Below, piece by piece: positions 21,917 to 33,337 of a stretch of 64,000 nt of DNA (the stretch's first letter is position 1; each line of letters opens with the position of its first letter). A program made the position numbers and the translations under genes. This DNA is from Tragulus kanchil. Its lineage: Eukaryota; Chordata; Mammalia; Artiodactyla; Tragulidae. Location: positions 175,551,501 through 175,615,500 of the forward strand of contig JAIOJX010000004.1 in NCBI GenBank assembly GCA_022376925.1, read 5' to 3'. The notes beneath the pieces were generated by a model. That model had not been told where the DNA came from. It ran no database searches and worked only from the letters and a program-made list of their open reading frames with translations.

Positions 21917-22869
21917 TCTCTGCTTCCACCAAGGATATTTAGCTAATTTCCATCTTTTCTCTGTTGTACACAAGGCTGCTCTGGACATTCTTACACATAA
22001 CTCCAGTGCTCAGACGTTCGCATATGAGAAGCAAAACTAGAAGTAAAACTGTCAGGTCACAGCGTCACCAGATGACAAATTGCTCTCTCAGGCAGCTGTC
22101 TCTCCCCTGTGTCTCTTCATCTCTCTCGAAGGGTTTTCGACACTTCCGCCTCTACTTTGCATTCTAGATATTTTAAAAATATCTTCCAAGTTTTGAGTTC
22201 TCTCTTTATCTCTGTCCAATCTGCTATGAAACTTGTCTTGAGCTTTACATTTCATTATTTACATGATTCACGTTTAGAAGTTCTCTTCGGAGCTCTTAAC
22301 GTTGTTTGTTTTTAACTGTATTATGGACATTTCAAATACATAAAATTAGAGACACTAGAATAGGAAATCCCAACGTGCTTACTCTTACTCACCTTCCACA
22401 GGCATCGACTGGCAGCTAGTCTCATTTTATATACTCTCCTTCCCACGATGCCCCCCACTCTGAGGGTTTTAAAGATATTTATTTATTTAACTTCTTTGGG
22501 TCGTAGCTGCAGCATGTGGCATCTAGTTTCCGACCAAGGATTGAACCTGGGCCCCTGCATCGGGAGCATGGAGTCTTAGCCACTGGGCCACCAGGGGAGT
22601 CCCTGCTCTGAAATCATGTGGAGGTAAATCTCAGTAACTGTATCATTTCACCTATAAATATTGCTCAAGTCTGCCTGAACTTGTCCTCCTCATGTACGGT
22701 CACTTTCTCGAGGGTTTGAATCTTGCATTCTGGCTTTGAGTCGTTCGTGAGGAGCTTCTGCACCGCATCCTCTCCCCCGGCCCGGCCTGCCTGCTGCCCC
22801 GGAGTCTTGCGGCTCCAGGCCCCCAGCGTCTGGCGTCAGCTGTGTCCAGAATGGCCTCTTTCTGCGTGA

Positions 22870-23160
22870 ACACCGGCGCACCTCGGCGATGTTGTGGGTT
22901 TGCTTGCAGACCACCTCAATAAAGCAAACACCAACATAAATGAGTCATACAAATTCTTTGGTCTCCCCGTGCACATGAAAGTTAACTTTACTCTGGACCG
23001 TAGTCTATGGAGCATGCAATAGCAGTATGTCTAAGAAAAGCAAGGCACATACCTTAACTTAAAAATACTTCTTTGCTAAAAAGTATCATCTGAACCTTCA
23101 GCATGTCATAGGAGTAACACCACAACTCATTGTAACAAATATAAAAATAAGGAAAACGTT
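22870..23160 (+). mobile_element. Tigger DNA transposon fragment (continuous copy)
   Basis: It has the same terminal region as 21727-21916 and continues with 'aaaaatacttctttgctaaa' and 'catctgaaccttcagcatgt', as Tigger elements do. It carries no transposase. Confidence 0.7.
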
Positions 23161-23437
23161 TGAAATACTGTGAAAATTACCAAAACGTGACAAAGAAACA
23201 TGAAGTGAGAAAACACTGTTGGGAAGATGGTGCTGAAAGACTCACTCGACACAGGGCTGCCACAGACTTTCAACCTGCAGAAAACTCAGCATCTGTGAAG
23301 CATTGTAAAGCCAAGTACAATGAAACGAGGGAAGCCTGCCGTGGATTCGATCCTGTGAGCTCGTCTTTGGAGGAGGTTGCTTTTCGCATGAGAACTTCCT
23401 CATGTCTGAGTTGTAAGAGTGCTCCTCTGAAGACATT
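23161..23437. other. No recognised element
   Basis: This A-rich, mixed sequence may be a further diverged continuation of the Tigger fragment. An open frame on the plus strand has no family signature. Confidence 0.3.
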
Positions 23438-23556
23438 TTTTTTTTAACCTTGCCACTCAGCACGTGGGATCTTAGTTCCCCAACCAGGGATTGAACCCAC
23501 GGCCCCTGCATTGGAAGCTCAGGGTCTTCACCACTGGGCCGCCAGGGAAGTCCCTA
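23438..23556 (-). mobile_element. Short CHR-type SINE
   Basis: A T-run, 'ccaaccagggattgaaccc', and 'gggccgccagggaagtccct' at the head. A diverged target-site duplication is visible: 'ctgaagacatttt' and 'ctaaagtcatttt'. Confidence 0.87.
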
Positions 23557-24072
23557 AAGTCATTTTGCATCTGCTTTGCCAGATGGTCCAGGGTTATCAC
23601 CAGCCTGGGACCAATTCTTTTCTTTTGGCATGAGACTCTCAGACCATGCATACGACAACAATTTGGACTCCAGTTCCATTCATAGCACAGATGTGAGGCA
23701 TAGATTTTTCTGAGGGTCGTTTTGGAAGCCCCCCACTGCCCTTGGCGCTGCAATAATAGGCACACTTCTTATTATCTCCTTGTTAACAAGGAGATAACGT
23801 TTTCTTTGTTCATCACCCCTTCACGTCAGCCTTCAGGGGAGCCGGGCTTTGCAAGGAGTCAGAGTGTCAGCCTTCCACATCCTGTCAGCGGAAGATCTTA
23901 CCTTCCATCTCCACCACTCATCTCAACCTGAAGGCCAAAGCCAAGGGCCCTGGGCTAGTGGCTCTGATCATATCCCTCCCTGAGGCAGCTGAGGGGTCAA
24001 ATCACTCTGGTTTTTCCCTCTTTGTTCTGCCCCTGGGGATACCCCTTGCTTGCTTGCTAACTCAGCCTCCAG
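23557..24072. other. No recognised element
   Basis: Single-copy sequence. A short inverted motif (ctccttgttaacaaggag, 23787-23804) is the only structure seen. Confidence 0.35.
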
Positions 24073-24288
24073 GCTTCCCAGGTAGCTCAGTGGTAAAGAA
24101 TTCACCTACCAATGCAGGAGACACAGGAGACGAGGGTTCAATCCCCGAGTCGGGAAGATCCCCTGGAGAAGGAGATGGCAATCCACTCCAGTATTCTTGC
24201 CCAGAGAATCCCATGGGCAGAGGAGTCTGGAGGACCCCAGTCCATGGGGTTGCAGAGTCAGACGTGACTGAGTACACACAGCTCAGCC
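24073..24288 (+). mobile_element. Bov-tA SINE
   Basis: 'ggcttcccaggtagctcagt', 'gaagatcccctggagaagg', 'ccactccagtattcttgccc' and 'cagagtcagacgtgactgag' define it. Confidence 0.92.
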
Positions 24289-25146
24289 TGCACGTATAGT
24301 TTATGCACGTGGTTACACGCTATCATGTGTTTCTAGGTTTTTGTACGGAGAGTTCTTTCACGTTACCCTGGTCAAGATTTTGTCAGAACCGAGTCTCCTT
24401 TATTGTGAAAGTTGTTTTTCGCTTTTGTGTTTTACTTGCAATTAAAAACAAACTTAATTATCACAACATCATACTCAGATCAGAACCCCTGCCCCGAAAG
24501 CCACCGCTGAGGTGCATCCATGCTGTCTGGTTCTTGCCTGGCTGAGAATTCTGGGTATGAATCGTCCACCTGCGACATCCAGGGGATGGCCTGCTCCTGA
24601 CCCTGGTTCACGTGACTGCACTCAGCTACCCTCCAAATTCTCTGAGGACAGAGCCTGGCCTTCCAGGGTTACAGACCGGCTGGGATTTTCATGCACGAAG
24701 CACGTGAATAGAGCTGTGCCGCTCCCACTTTGCAGGAACTTTAGAATTCCGGGTTTCGCTGTGATATGTACGGCCTCTGTCCATTCTTCTTTGTAAATGG
24801 GCGACATTCCTCGAAAACACTGATTTGTGTCACTCCTGCTAAAAAGCCAGCCGGCAAAAAATGGCCTGCGTGTTCTTTTCCCGTCAAGGAAGAAGAATCT
24901 CAGAGATGGAGTCAATTTCACCTGCTGCCGCCGCAGATCTTCAGCCCTTGTGCTCAGCCCCTTCAGGCACCTTGCTTATCTTCTGGCTCGACGAGGGAGG
25001 GGCCGGGCCTGCCCCTCTGAACCCCTCTCTGTCCTGCGATCTATCTTGATACGAGGCCTAATTTGTCCAGTCTCCCATCAAAAATCCCACTGAGAAGGTT
25101 CCTTTCGGTGATGATGAAAATGTTCTAAAATTAGAATATGGCAGTG

Positions 25147-25222
25147 AGTTCACTTCAGTTCAGTCACTCCGTTGTGTCCGGCTCTGTGACTCCATGGACT
25201 GCAGCATGCCAGGCTTCCCTGG
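25147..25222 (-). mobile_element. BovB/BovA fragment
   Basis: 'ttcacttcagttcagtcact', 'gttgtgtccggctctgtgac' and 'ccatggactgcagcatgcc' are the inverted BovB/BovA end. The second copy is at 26218-26293. Confidence 0.85.
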
Positions 25223-25224
25223 GC

Positions 25225-25367
25225 GCCCAGGGCAATGGATACTTGACTGTGAATATACAGACATATTACTCTTTAAATATACAAAATAAAAAAAAGAAAA
25301 ATGTCGAATTGTGCACTTTAAGCAGTGAATTTATGGAGTATAAATTAAATCTCAGTAAGACTATTTA
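25225..25367 (+). mobile_element. L1 3' end relic
   Basis: 'tcgaattgtgcactttaagc' and 'ataaattaaatctcagtaag' are an L1 3' UTR pattern. The second copy is at 26296-26438. Confidence 0.55.
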
Positions 25368-25492
25368 AAATATTTATTTGGCTGAGCCAGGTCTTCGTTG
25401 TGACATGCAGGATCCAGTTCCCTGACCAGGGGTTGAATCTGGATCCCCCGCGTTGGAAGCATGAACCATCAGCCACTGGATCACCAGGAAGG
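25366..25492 (-). mobile_element. Short CHR-type SINE
   Basis: 'ttccctgaccaggggttgaa' and 'cactggatcaccaggaag' mark an inverted SINE. The second copy is at 26437-26563. Confidence 0.82.
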
Positions 25493-26749
25493 TGTTCTAT
25501 AAGACTATTTTTTTAAGAGCATGCAAGTACATGGAGAAAAAATCTGCTTGGGCACCCAAGCCCTGCCGTGACCTTAACCTCCACATGACCTCCTCCCATG
25601 CACCACCCTATTCCAGGCCCGGGGACCCTGCACAAGACCGCCTCCTCCACCTGGGGTGCCCCTGCCGCTGACCCTGGTTCACGTGACTGCACTCAGCTAC
25701 CCTCCAAATTCTCTGAGGACAGAGCCTGGCCTTCCAGGGTTACAGACCGGCTGGGATTTTCATGCACGAAGCACGTGAATAGAGCTGTGCCGCTCCCACT
25801 TTGCAGGAACTTTAGAATTCCGGGTTTCGCTGTGATATGTACGGCCTCTGTCCATTCTTCTTTGTAAATGGGCGACATTCCTCGAAAACACTGATTTGTG
25901 TCACTCCTGCTAAAAAGCCAGCCGGCAAAAAATGGCCTGCGTGTTCTTTTCCCGTCAAGGAAGAAGAATCTCAGAGATGGAGTCAATTTCACCTGCTGCC
26001 GCCGCAGATCTTCAGCCCTTGTGCTCAGCCCCTTCAGGCACCTTGCTTATCTTCTGGCTCGACGAGGGAGGGGCCGGGCCTGCCCCTCTGAACCCCTCTC
26101 TGTCCTGCGATCTATCTTGATACGAGGCCTAATTTGTCCAGTCTCCCATCAAAAATCCCACTGAGAAGGTTCCTTTCGGTGATGATGAAAATGTTCTAAA
26201 ATTAGAATATGGCAGTGAGTTCACTTCAGTTCAGTCACTCCGTTGTGTCCGGCTCTGTGACTCCATGGACTGCAGCATGCCAGGCTTCCCTGGGCGCCCA
26301 GGGCAATGGATACTTGACTGTGAATATACAGACATATTACTCTTTAAATATACAAAATAAAAAAAAGAAAAATGTCGAATTGTGCACTTTAAGCAGTGAA
26401 TTTATGGAGTATAAATTAAATCTCAGTAAGACTATTTAAAATATTTATTTGGCTGAGCCAGGTCTTCGTTGTGACATGCAGGATCCAGTTCCCTGACCAG
26501 GGGTTGAATCTGGATCCCCCGCGTTGGAAGCATGAACCATCAGCCACTGGATCACCAGGAAGGTGTTCTATAAGACTATTTTTTTAAGAGCATGAAATTA
26601 CATGGAGAAAAAAAAAATCTGCTTGGGCACCCAAGCCCTGCCGTGACCTTAACCTCCACATGACCTCCTCCCATGCACCACCCTATTCCAGGCCCGGGGA
26701 CCCTGCACAAGACCGCCTCCTCCACCTGGGGTGCCCCTGCCGCTGACCC

Positions 26750-28037
26750 CTCGTCATCCGATATGGCTGAGCTGCAGCGTGGCTTTCTCCAGGAAGTTTC
26801 TCTAATGCTCCCGGCATCCTGAAGCATCCTGGCTTACTTCTGCCGCTGCTCTGGTCATGTGGAAACCGATGTCCCTAGTTTACCGGGTTTGTTTCCTGTG
26901 ACGGCATCTGAGTCACCTCTAGGGTCTGCTGAGGCGCCTGGCATCTCGAAGATACTCCGGTGATGTTTTGAGCAGACTCAGCTGGCTTCGTGGGTCACCC
27001 TCGTGAGTACGGAGCGCTCTATGGTGGAAGGCGCTGTGGCCTTAGCCCGCAGGCAGCAAAACTCCTGAGCAGCGACTGAAAGGCCTGGGTACCCCACCCC
27101 CTCATCCGCCTCTTGCTTTTTCTGAACCTCTGGTTTAGCAATGACCAATTAGCTGTTATGCAAGAGCCACCTTCCTTATCTTTCTGGAATGCTTCTCTGC
27201 TAAGGTACTTTCCCTTGGTGGGGGCGGAGGAAGGGCTGGGAAAAAAGGCTGGGGGCTGCATGTACCAACGGAGTGGAAGAGCCGGGAAAGGCCAATTAGC
27301 ATTCAGCTAAGAGAGAGAATGATTTCTCCCATCAGCAATAAAATCTGACAGCTCTATCAGAAAATGAGCCTGGGGAACCGCAGTGCCTGGCCGGGCAGGT
27401 GGGGCGGGAAGGACTCTGGGGCCTCCTCGTGAGGGGTAAGGAGGCTGAGGGCAGAGACGCTGCCGGGAGTAGGGAGTACGGATGCTCAGGCGTCCAGAGG
27501 CGGCACTGGGGAGATGACCCACGGCTTCCTCCCATCCCCTCCTCACTGATCTGGCCCCCAGGCAAGAAGACAAGCGCTGTTCGGGTTTTATGCCCTGAAC
27601 TCAGAGCTCCGGCTCTCCTAACGGCTTATCCCTGTACACTCGTTTCCTCTGACCTTATCATAAAAGAAAGCCACGTGATGTCTATTTATGGTAGCGGTGT
27701 GGTCTGGGGAGAAGAGGCTCTCAGTCCTGTGAATTCCAAGGGCTGATGAAATTGCTCCGGCGCTCCGGCTCTCTCCCTGCCGTGAATGAATAAACGGGCG
27801 TGGGGGCAGGGCTGAGGAATCAAATGCCAGCTCTCTGACAGACAGGGGCCTTCCTGAGTGCCACGTGGGTGATTTGTTCTCTAAATCAGAACTGATACAC
27901 CAGAGAGGAGTTCATAGAGCTCAAATGCAGCGGCTTGAATACAAGAGGAAGTGCAGAGAAAAGGAAGGGGGAGGCACCCTCATTTGGCCTGCTGGGAAAG
28001 ACATTTAGCTTTAACATATATAACCACTCACTTTCTA
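26750..28037. other. Single-copy sequence, no gene recognised
   Basis: There is no SINE or LINE in this stretch. 27320-27370 (gatttctcccatcagcaata, aaatctgacagctctatcag) is AT-rich and repeat-free and could be conserved non-coding DNA. Open frames on both strands up to 115 residues show no domain. Duplication 9 starts at 27719. Confidence 0.35.
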
Positions 28038-28176
28038 TTTTATTTTTCGAACTTTTCATTTTTTCTGTGTTTTGACCACTTCATGCAGCATGCAGGATCT
28101 TAGTTCCCTGGGATTCGAACCCATGCCCTTTGCAGCAGAAGCATGGAGTCCTAACCACTGGACCGCCAGGGAAGTT
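28038..28176 (-). mobile_element. Short CHR-type SINE
   Basis: 'ggatcttagttccctgggat' and 'cactggaccgccagggaagt' mark an inverted SINE. The second copy is at 29150-29288. Confidence 0.85.
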
Positions 28177-28791
28177 TCTCCATTTGAAATACAAGTGCAT
28201 TTCTCTAAAAAAGAGGACAGTAAGACAGGTAGAGCAAACGATACAGGGAGCTCCAAGACCAGAACAGTTGTTTATTTTAATTGGAAACATATCAAGAGGC
28301 AGTTTGGGGTCGTGCCGTGTATACAGTTCTGGTTCACATCCGCCCTGATGTACAAAAATGAAACATAGAGACAGGAGAGTAGGATCAGCGCCTCAGAGGA
28401 CCAGCTCTGCCCCTGGCATCTGCGGCCTCTCGTGGGGAGGTCGGGAGCAGAACCTGCCTGGTGAGACGGTGCAGGGAGCTCCTTCCTCCAGACACCTGTC
28501 TCCAGCAGGCGTGAGTGGAGGGAGGCAGAGGTCCGGGCCGGCGCTGTCAGAGACGACGGCGCCGGGGCTGTGTGCGTCTCTGAATCGCTCCCAGATGCTT
28601 TTGAGCTGGGGTTTCTGATCAGGTCTCATGTCCAAAATGTTCTACCTTTTTTGTGTTCTCTGTGTAGCAGGTATCACAAGACAATAAACTTAAGACCGTC
28701 CGCACCTCAGAATTGATCCTGAATAAAATCAGTAACTTCTGGTACATTTATGGATGCCATATCCTCAATGAGCTGTTAGAAGTTGTCTTTC
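28177..28791. other. Single-copy sequence, no gene recognised
   Basis: Mixed composition with an 'acaataaact' polyadenylation-like motif near 28682. There is no repeat or domain that I can name. It is copied at 29289-29903. Confidence 0.3.
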
Positions 28792-29987
28792 TCATGACAG
28801 TTAGCAGCTCCCCTTTTGCCGTGAAGGAATCTCAGTCCTGTGAATTCCAAGGGCTGATGAAATTGCCCCGGGCGCTCCGGCTCTCTCCCTGCCGTGAATG
28901 AATAAACGGGCGTGGGGGCAGGGCTGAGGAATCAAATGCCAGCTCTCTGACAGACAGGGGCCTTCCTGAGTGCCACGTGGGTGATTTGTTCTCTAAATCA
29001 GAACTGATACACCAGAGAGGAGTTCATAGAGCTCAAATGCAGCGGCTTGAATACAAGAGGAAGTGCAGAGAAAAGGAAGGGGGAGGCACCCTCATTTGGC
29101 CTGCTGGGAAAGACATTTAGCTTTAACATATATAACCACTCACTTTCTATTTTATTTTTCGAACTTTTCATTTTTTCTGTGTTTTGACCACTTCATGCAG
29201 CATGCAGGATCTTAGTTCCCTGGGATTCGAACCCATGCCCTTTGCAGCAGAAGCATGGAGTCCTAACCACTGGACCGCCAGGGAAGTTTCTCCATTTGAA
29301 ATACAAGTGCATTTCTCTAAAAAAGAGGACAGTAAGACAGGTAGAGCAAACGATACAGGGAGCTCCAAGACCAGAACAGTTGTTTATTTTAATTGGAAAC
29401 ATATCAAGAGGCAGTTTGGGGTCGTGCCGTGTATACAGTTCTGGTTCACATCCGCCCTGATGTACAAAAATGAAACATAGAGACAGGAGAGTAGGATCAG
29501 CGCCTCAGAGGACCAGCTCTGCCCCTGGCATCTGCGGCCTCTCGTGGGGAGGTCGGGAGCAGAACCTGCCTGGTGAGACGGTGCAGGGAGCTCCTTCCTC
29601 CAGACACCTGTCTCCAGCAGGCGTGAGTGGAGGGAGGCAGAGGTCCGGGCCGGCGCTGTCAGAGACGACGGCGCCGGGGCTGTGTGCGTCTCTGAATCGC
29701 TCCCAGATGCTTTTGAGCTGGGGTTTCTGATCAGGTCTCATGTCCAAAATGTTCTACCTTTTTTGTGTTCTCTGTGTAGCAGGTATCACAAGACAATAAA
29801 CTTAAGACCGTCCGCACCTCAGAATTGATCCTGAATAAAATCAGTAACTTCTGGTACATTTATGGATGCCATATCCTCAATGAGCTGTTAGAAGTTGTCT
29901 TTCAAGTTCCACCGCTGACCGTGGAGGTTAGCAGCAGGGAAATGCTACCTGTTGTTAACAAAAAGTCCCAAACTGTTAATGAGCTGT

Positions 29988-30203
29988 GCGCGCACGCTCG
30001 GCCGTGACCGACTCTGCGCGACCTCATGGACGGCAGCCCGCCAGGCTCCTCTGCCCACGGGATTCTCCAGACAAGGATCCAGGAGTGGGTTGCTGTACCC
30101 TCTTCCATGGCATCCCCCACCCAGGGATCAAACTGGTATTCCTTACATCTAACCCGCACTGGCAGGAGGGTTCCGTACCGCTAGCGCCACCGAGGAAGCC
30201 CTC
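29988..30203 (-). mobile_element. Bov-tA SINE
   Basis: Inverted element: 'gtgaccgactctgcgcgacc', 'ggatccaggagtgggttgct' and 'gccaccgaggaagccct'. Diverged. Confidence 0.85.
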
Positions 30204-30241
30204 CAAACATTTAGTGTCGCTCGAGAAGGCCACCCTCTAGG

Positions 30242-30386
30242 GGGCTTCCCTGGGGGCCCCGTGGCTGAGACTCTGTGCTCCCAGTGCAGGGGACCCCGGT
30301 TCAACCCCCAGCCGAGGAACCGACCCCCACAAGCTGCACCTAAGACCTACCTAGTACAGCCAAATAAATAGATAATAAACATGAAA
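30242..30386 (+). mobile_element. Short CHR-type SINE
   Basis: 'ggcttccctgggggccccgt', 'ggttcaacccccagccgagg' and an 'aaataaatagataataaac' tail. Confidence 0.85.
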
Positions 30387-30556
30387 AAAATAGTCCTCTA
30401 CATAGAACTGAAAATGAAAATACATTGAAATTTGTGGGACGCATGTAAAGGGGAGCTGAAAGGGAAATACATAGTGTGAAGTGCTTACATTGAAAAAAAG
30501 GAAGGTCTCAAATCTATAGCCTCAATTAATTCCTACCTCAAGAAACTAGAGAAAGG

Positions 30557-31052
30557 ACTTCCCTGGTAGCTCAGTGGTAAAGCGTTCACCTGCCAATGCA
30601 GGAGACACGCGTTTGACTCGGGAAGATCCCACAAGTTGTGGAGCAACTAGGCCTGTGAGCCACAAGTATGGAGCCTGTGCTTTAGAGCCTCGGAGCCGCA
30701 ACCATGGAGCCTGTGCTCTAGAGCCTCGGAGCCACAACGACGGAGCCTGTGCTCTAGAGCCTCGGAGCCACAACGACGGAGCCTGTGCTCTAGAGCCTCG
30801 GAGCCACAACGACGGAGCCTGTGCTCTAGAGCCTCGGAGCCGCAACCATGGAGCCCATGTGCCGCAACTACTGAAGTCCGTGTGCCCTAGAGCCAGAGTT
30901 CCACAACAGGATAAGTCACCACAACAAGAAACCTGTTCACCTGCACTAGAGAGTAGCCCCCACTCCCTGCAACTAGAGAGGAGCCTGTGGCAGCCGTGAA
31001 AACCTAGAATAGCCAAAAATAAATACATAAATAAAATTAAAAAAAAAAGAAA
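30557..31052 (+). mobile_element. CHR-type SINE with expanded internal 36-bp repeat
   Basis: The head 'acttccctggtagctcagtg' and the CHR tail ('ccgcaactactgaagtc', 'agagtagcccccactccctg', 'aataaatacataaataaaat') are normal. The middle holds five exact-length 36-bp units, which make the element about 500 bp long. The target-site duplication is 'agaaactagagaaagg' before and 'agaaactagaaaaag' after, inside L1. Confidence 0.93.
30671..30850 (+). repeat. 36-bp tandem repeat, five units
   Basis: Units begin at 30671, 30707, 30743, 30779 and 30815, each starting 'gagcctgtgct' and containing 'tagagcctcggagcc'. A sixth, diverged unit starts at 30851. Because 36 is divisible by three, a plus-strand frame reads a 12-residue repeat. 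This is not evidence of a protein. Confidence 0.95.
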
Positions 31053-31601
31053 CTAGAAAAAGATAAACAAAATAAACCCAAAGCAAGCAGGAAAGAAGGA
31101 CATGAGAAAGAGTAGAAGTCAGTGAACTGAATAGACAAGAATGATGCTGAAAATCAATGGAACTTAAACTGTGGTTCTTTGAAAAACAAAAAGCCTCTAG
31201 AAGGACTGAGGAGGTAAAAAGGGAGAATACACAAATCACTACTATCAGGAAGGACACAAGGACCTCCCCACAGATCCTACAGCCCTTCAAGGGACAATAA
31301 AGGAAACGACGACAGTTCATACTCCTAAATCAATCACTAGATGAACTGGACCAATTCCTAGAAAACCACAGACGACCAAAACTCAGCCATGATGAAATAG
31401 GTAATCTGAAAAGTTCTATAACCGTTAAATAAACCAACTTCATAATTTAAAATCTCTCATAAAAAGTCTCTAGGTCCAAGTGGGTTCAATAGAGAATTCT
31501 ATCAAGCAGTTAATGAAACCTTAACATTGATATTATGATGCAATCGCTTCCTGAAAATAGTGAAGAGAGAATTTCTCAGATCGTTTTATGAGGCCGGTAC
31601 T

Positions 31602-31808
31602 GGCTTCCCTGGTGGCTCAGCTGGTCAAGAATCTGCCTGCAATACAGGAGACCCAGGTTCAATCCCTGGTCAGGAAGATCCCCTTGGAGAAGGAAATGGC
31701 AACCCACTCCAGAGTTCCTGCTTGAAAAATTCCGGGGACAGAGGAGCTAGGCAAGCTACAGTCCACGGGGTCGCAAAGAGATGTCCGTGACCGAGCGACT
31801 AGCATTTT
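31602..31808 (+). mobile_element. Bov-tA SINE
   Basis: 'ggcttccctggtggctcagc', 'aggttcaatccctggtcagg', 'ggaaatggcaacccactcca' and 'gtgaccgagcgactagc', inserted in L1. The second copy is at 32736-32941. Confidence 0.93.
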
Positions 31809-32204
31809 CTATTGCCCTGATATAAAAAACAAAGACAGCCCGAGGAAGAGAAAACTGCAGACCAATATATTTCACTAACATAGAGGAATCCTCATCAGAA
31901 TGTAACCAAGCAAGTTTATAACATATTAAAAAAGAATTATATACCATAATCAAGCGGAACACATTCTGTGTATTCAAGGCTGTCTCAATATTTAAAAAAT
32001 CAATTAATGTAACCCACCACACTAACAGGCCTGTGAAGAAAAATTTTACGGTCATATCAATTAATGCAGAAAAAGCGTTTGACAAAATCCAACATCCATT
32101 CTTGATTTTAAAATAACCCAAAATTCTCTGCAAACTGGGAACAGAGGAGAATTTGATAAAGAACATCCACAAGACATCTGTAGCTAATAATTTCACAGAA
32201 TTTG

Positions 32205-32400
32205 ATATACTCTGTTTTCTTTTTTAGTCACTGCAAAATACTTTCAAATTCCTGTTTTGACTTCTTTTGGACCCATGGGTTATTGAGAAGTGTGTTAATT
32301 TCCAAATATTTAGGTATGTTCAGAGATCTTCCTGTTATCAATTTCTAATTTAATTCCATTGTGATGAGAGAACATATTCTTTTTTAAAATTTTTGACCTC
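32205..32400 (-). mobile_element. L1 LINE fragment, inverted
   Basis: 'tcttttggacccatgggtta', 'ttgagaagtgtgttaatttc' and 'ttccattgtgatgagagaac' are antisense L1. The better copy is 33338-33519, which continues after a SINE to about 34070. Confidence 0.75.
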
Positions 32401-33337
32401 TTTTATTGTCTATTTGTTTATTTATTTATTTTCATTTATTTTTTTCTATTTTAAAATTTTGACCTCATCCTTGCTCCGAGCATGTGGGAACTGGCCCCGC
32501 CACAGACGACCAAAACTCAGCCATGATGAAATAGGTAATCTGAAAAGTTCTATAACCGTTAAATAAACCAACTTCATAATTTAAAATCTCTCATAAAAAG
32601 TCTCTAGGTCCAAGTGGGTTCAATAGAGAATTCTATCAAGCAGTTAATGAAACCTTAACATTGATATTATGATGCAATCGCTTCCTGAAAATAGTGAAGA
32701 GAGAATTTCTCAGATCGTTTTATGAGGCCGGTACTGGCTTCCCTGGTGGCTCAGCTGGTCAAGAATCTGCCTGCAATACAGGAGACCCAGGTTCAATCCC
32801 TGGTCAGGAAGATCCCCTTGGAGAAGGAAATGGCAACCCACTCCAGAGTTCCTGCTTGAAAATTCCGGGGACAGAGGAGCTAGGCAAGCTACAGTCCACG
32901 GGGTCGCAAAGAGATGTCCGTGACCGAGCGACTAGCATTTTCTATTGCCCTGATATAAAAAACAAAGACAGCCCGAGGAAGAGAAAACTGCAGACCAATA
33001 TATTTCACTAACATAGAGGAATCCTCATCAGAATGTAACCAAGCAAGTTTATAACATATTAAAAAAGAATTATATACCGTAATCAAGCGGAACACATTCT
33101 GTGTATTCAAGGCTGTCTCAATATTTAAAAAATCAATTAATGTAACCCACCACATTAACAGGCCTGTGAAGAAAAATTTTACGGTCATATCAATTAATGC
33201 AGAAAAAGCGTTTGACAAAATCCAACATCCATTCTTGATTTTAAAATAACCCAAAATTCTCTGCAAACTGGGAACAGAGGAGAATTTGATAAAGAACATC
33301 CACAAGACATCTGTAGCTAATAATTTCACAGAATTTG

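Larger units (their letters stand above)
20767..23064. repeat. Direct duplication 7 (20767-21916 / 21917-23064)
   Basis: The offset is 1150 falling to 1148 bp. The second copy lacks 'ggc' about 160 bp after its start; the first lacks one C near its end. The join cuts a Tigger transposon fragment in the first copy; the second copy continues it. Confidence 0.95.
24597..26749. repeat. Direct duplication 8 (24597-25674 / 25668-26749)
   Basis: The offset is 1071 bp. Close to its end the first copy has a shorter A-run (6 against 10) and a few substitutions near 25517 against 26588. Confidence 0.95.
27719..29903. repeat. Direct duplication 9 (27719-28791 / 28830-29903)
   Basis: The offset is 1111 bp, with 38 bp of filler at 28792-28829. 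The filler contains 'gttagcagc', also present after the second copy at about 29927, so it looks like a collapsed read-through. Confidence 0.95.
30395..32220 (+). mobile_element. L1 ORF2 fragment broken by two SINEs
   Basis: 'aaatttgtgggacgcatgta', 'gagctgaaagggaaatacat', 'tacctcaagaaactagag', then after a SINE 'aatcaatggaacttaaactg', and after another SINE 'ctgcagaccaatatatttc' and 'aatgcagaaaaagcgtttga'. This is the order of L1 ORF2 in the sense direction. SINEs at 30557-31052 and 31602-31808 interrupt it. Part of it is copied at 32500-33330. Confidence 0.88.

Noticed and set aside
30574..30999. A protein with 12-residue repeats
   Set aside because: The frame lies wholly inside a CHR SINE, and the repeat is the 36-bp minisatellite of that SINE.
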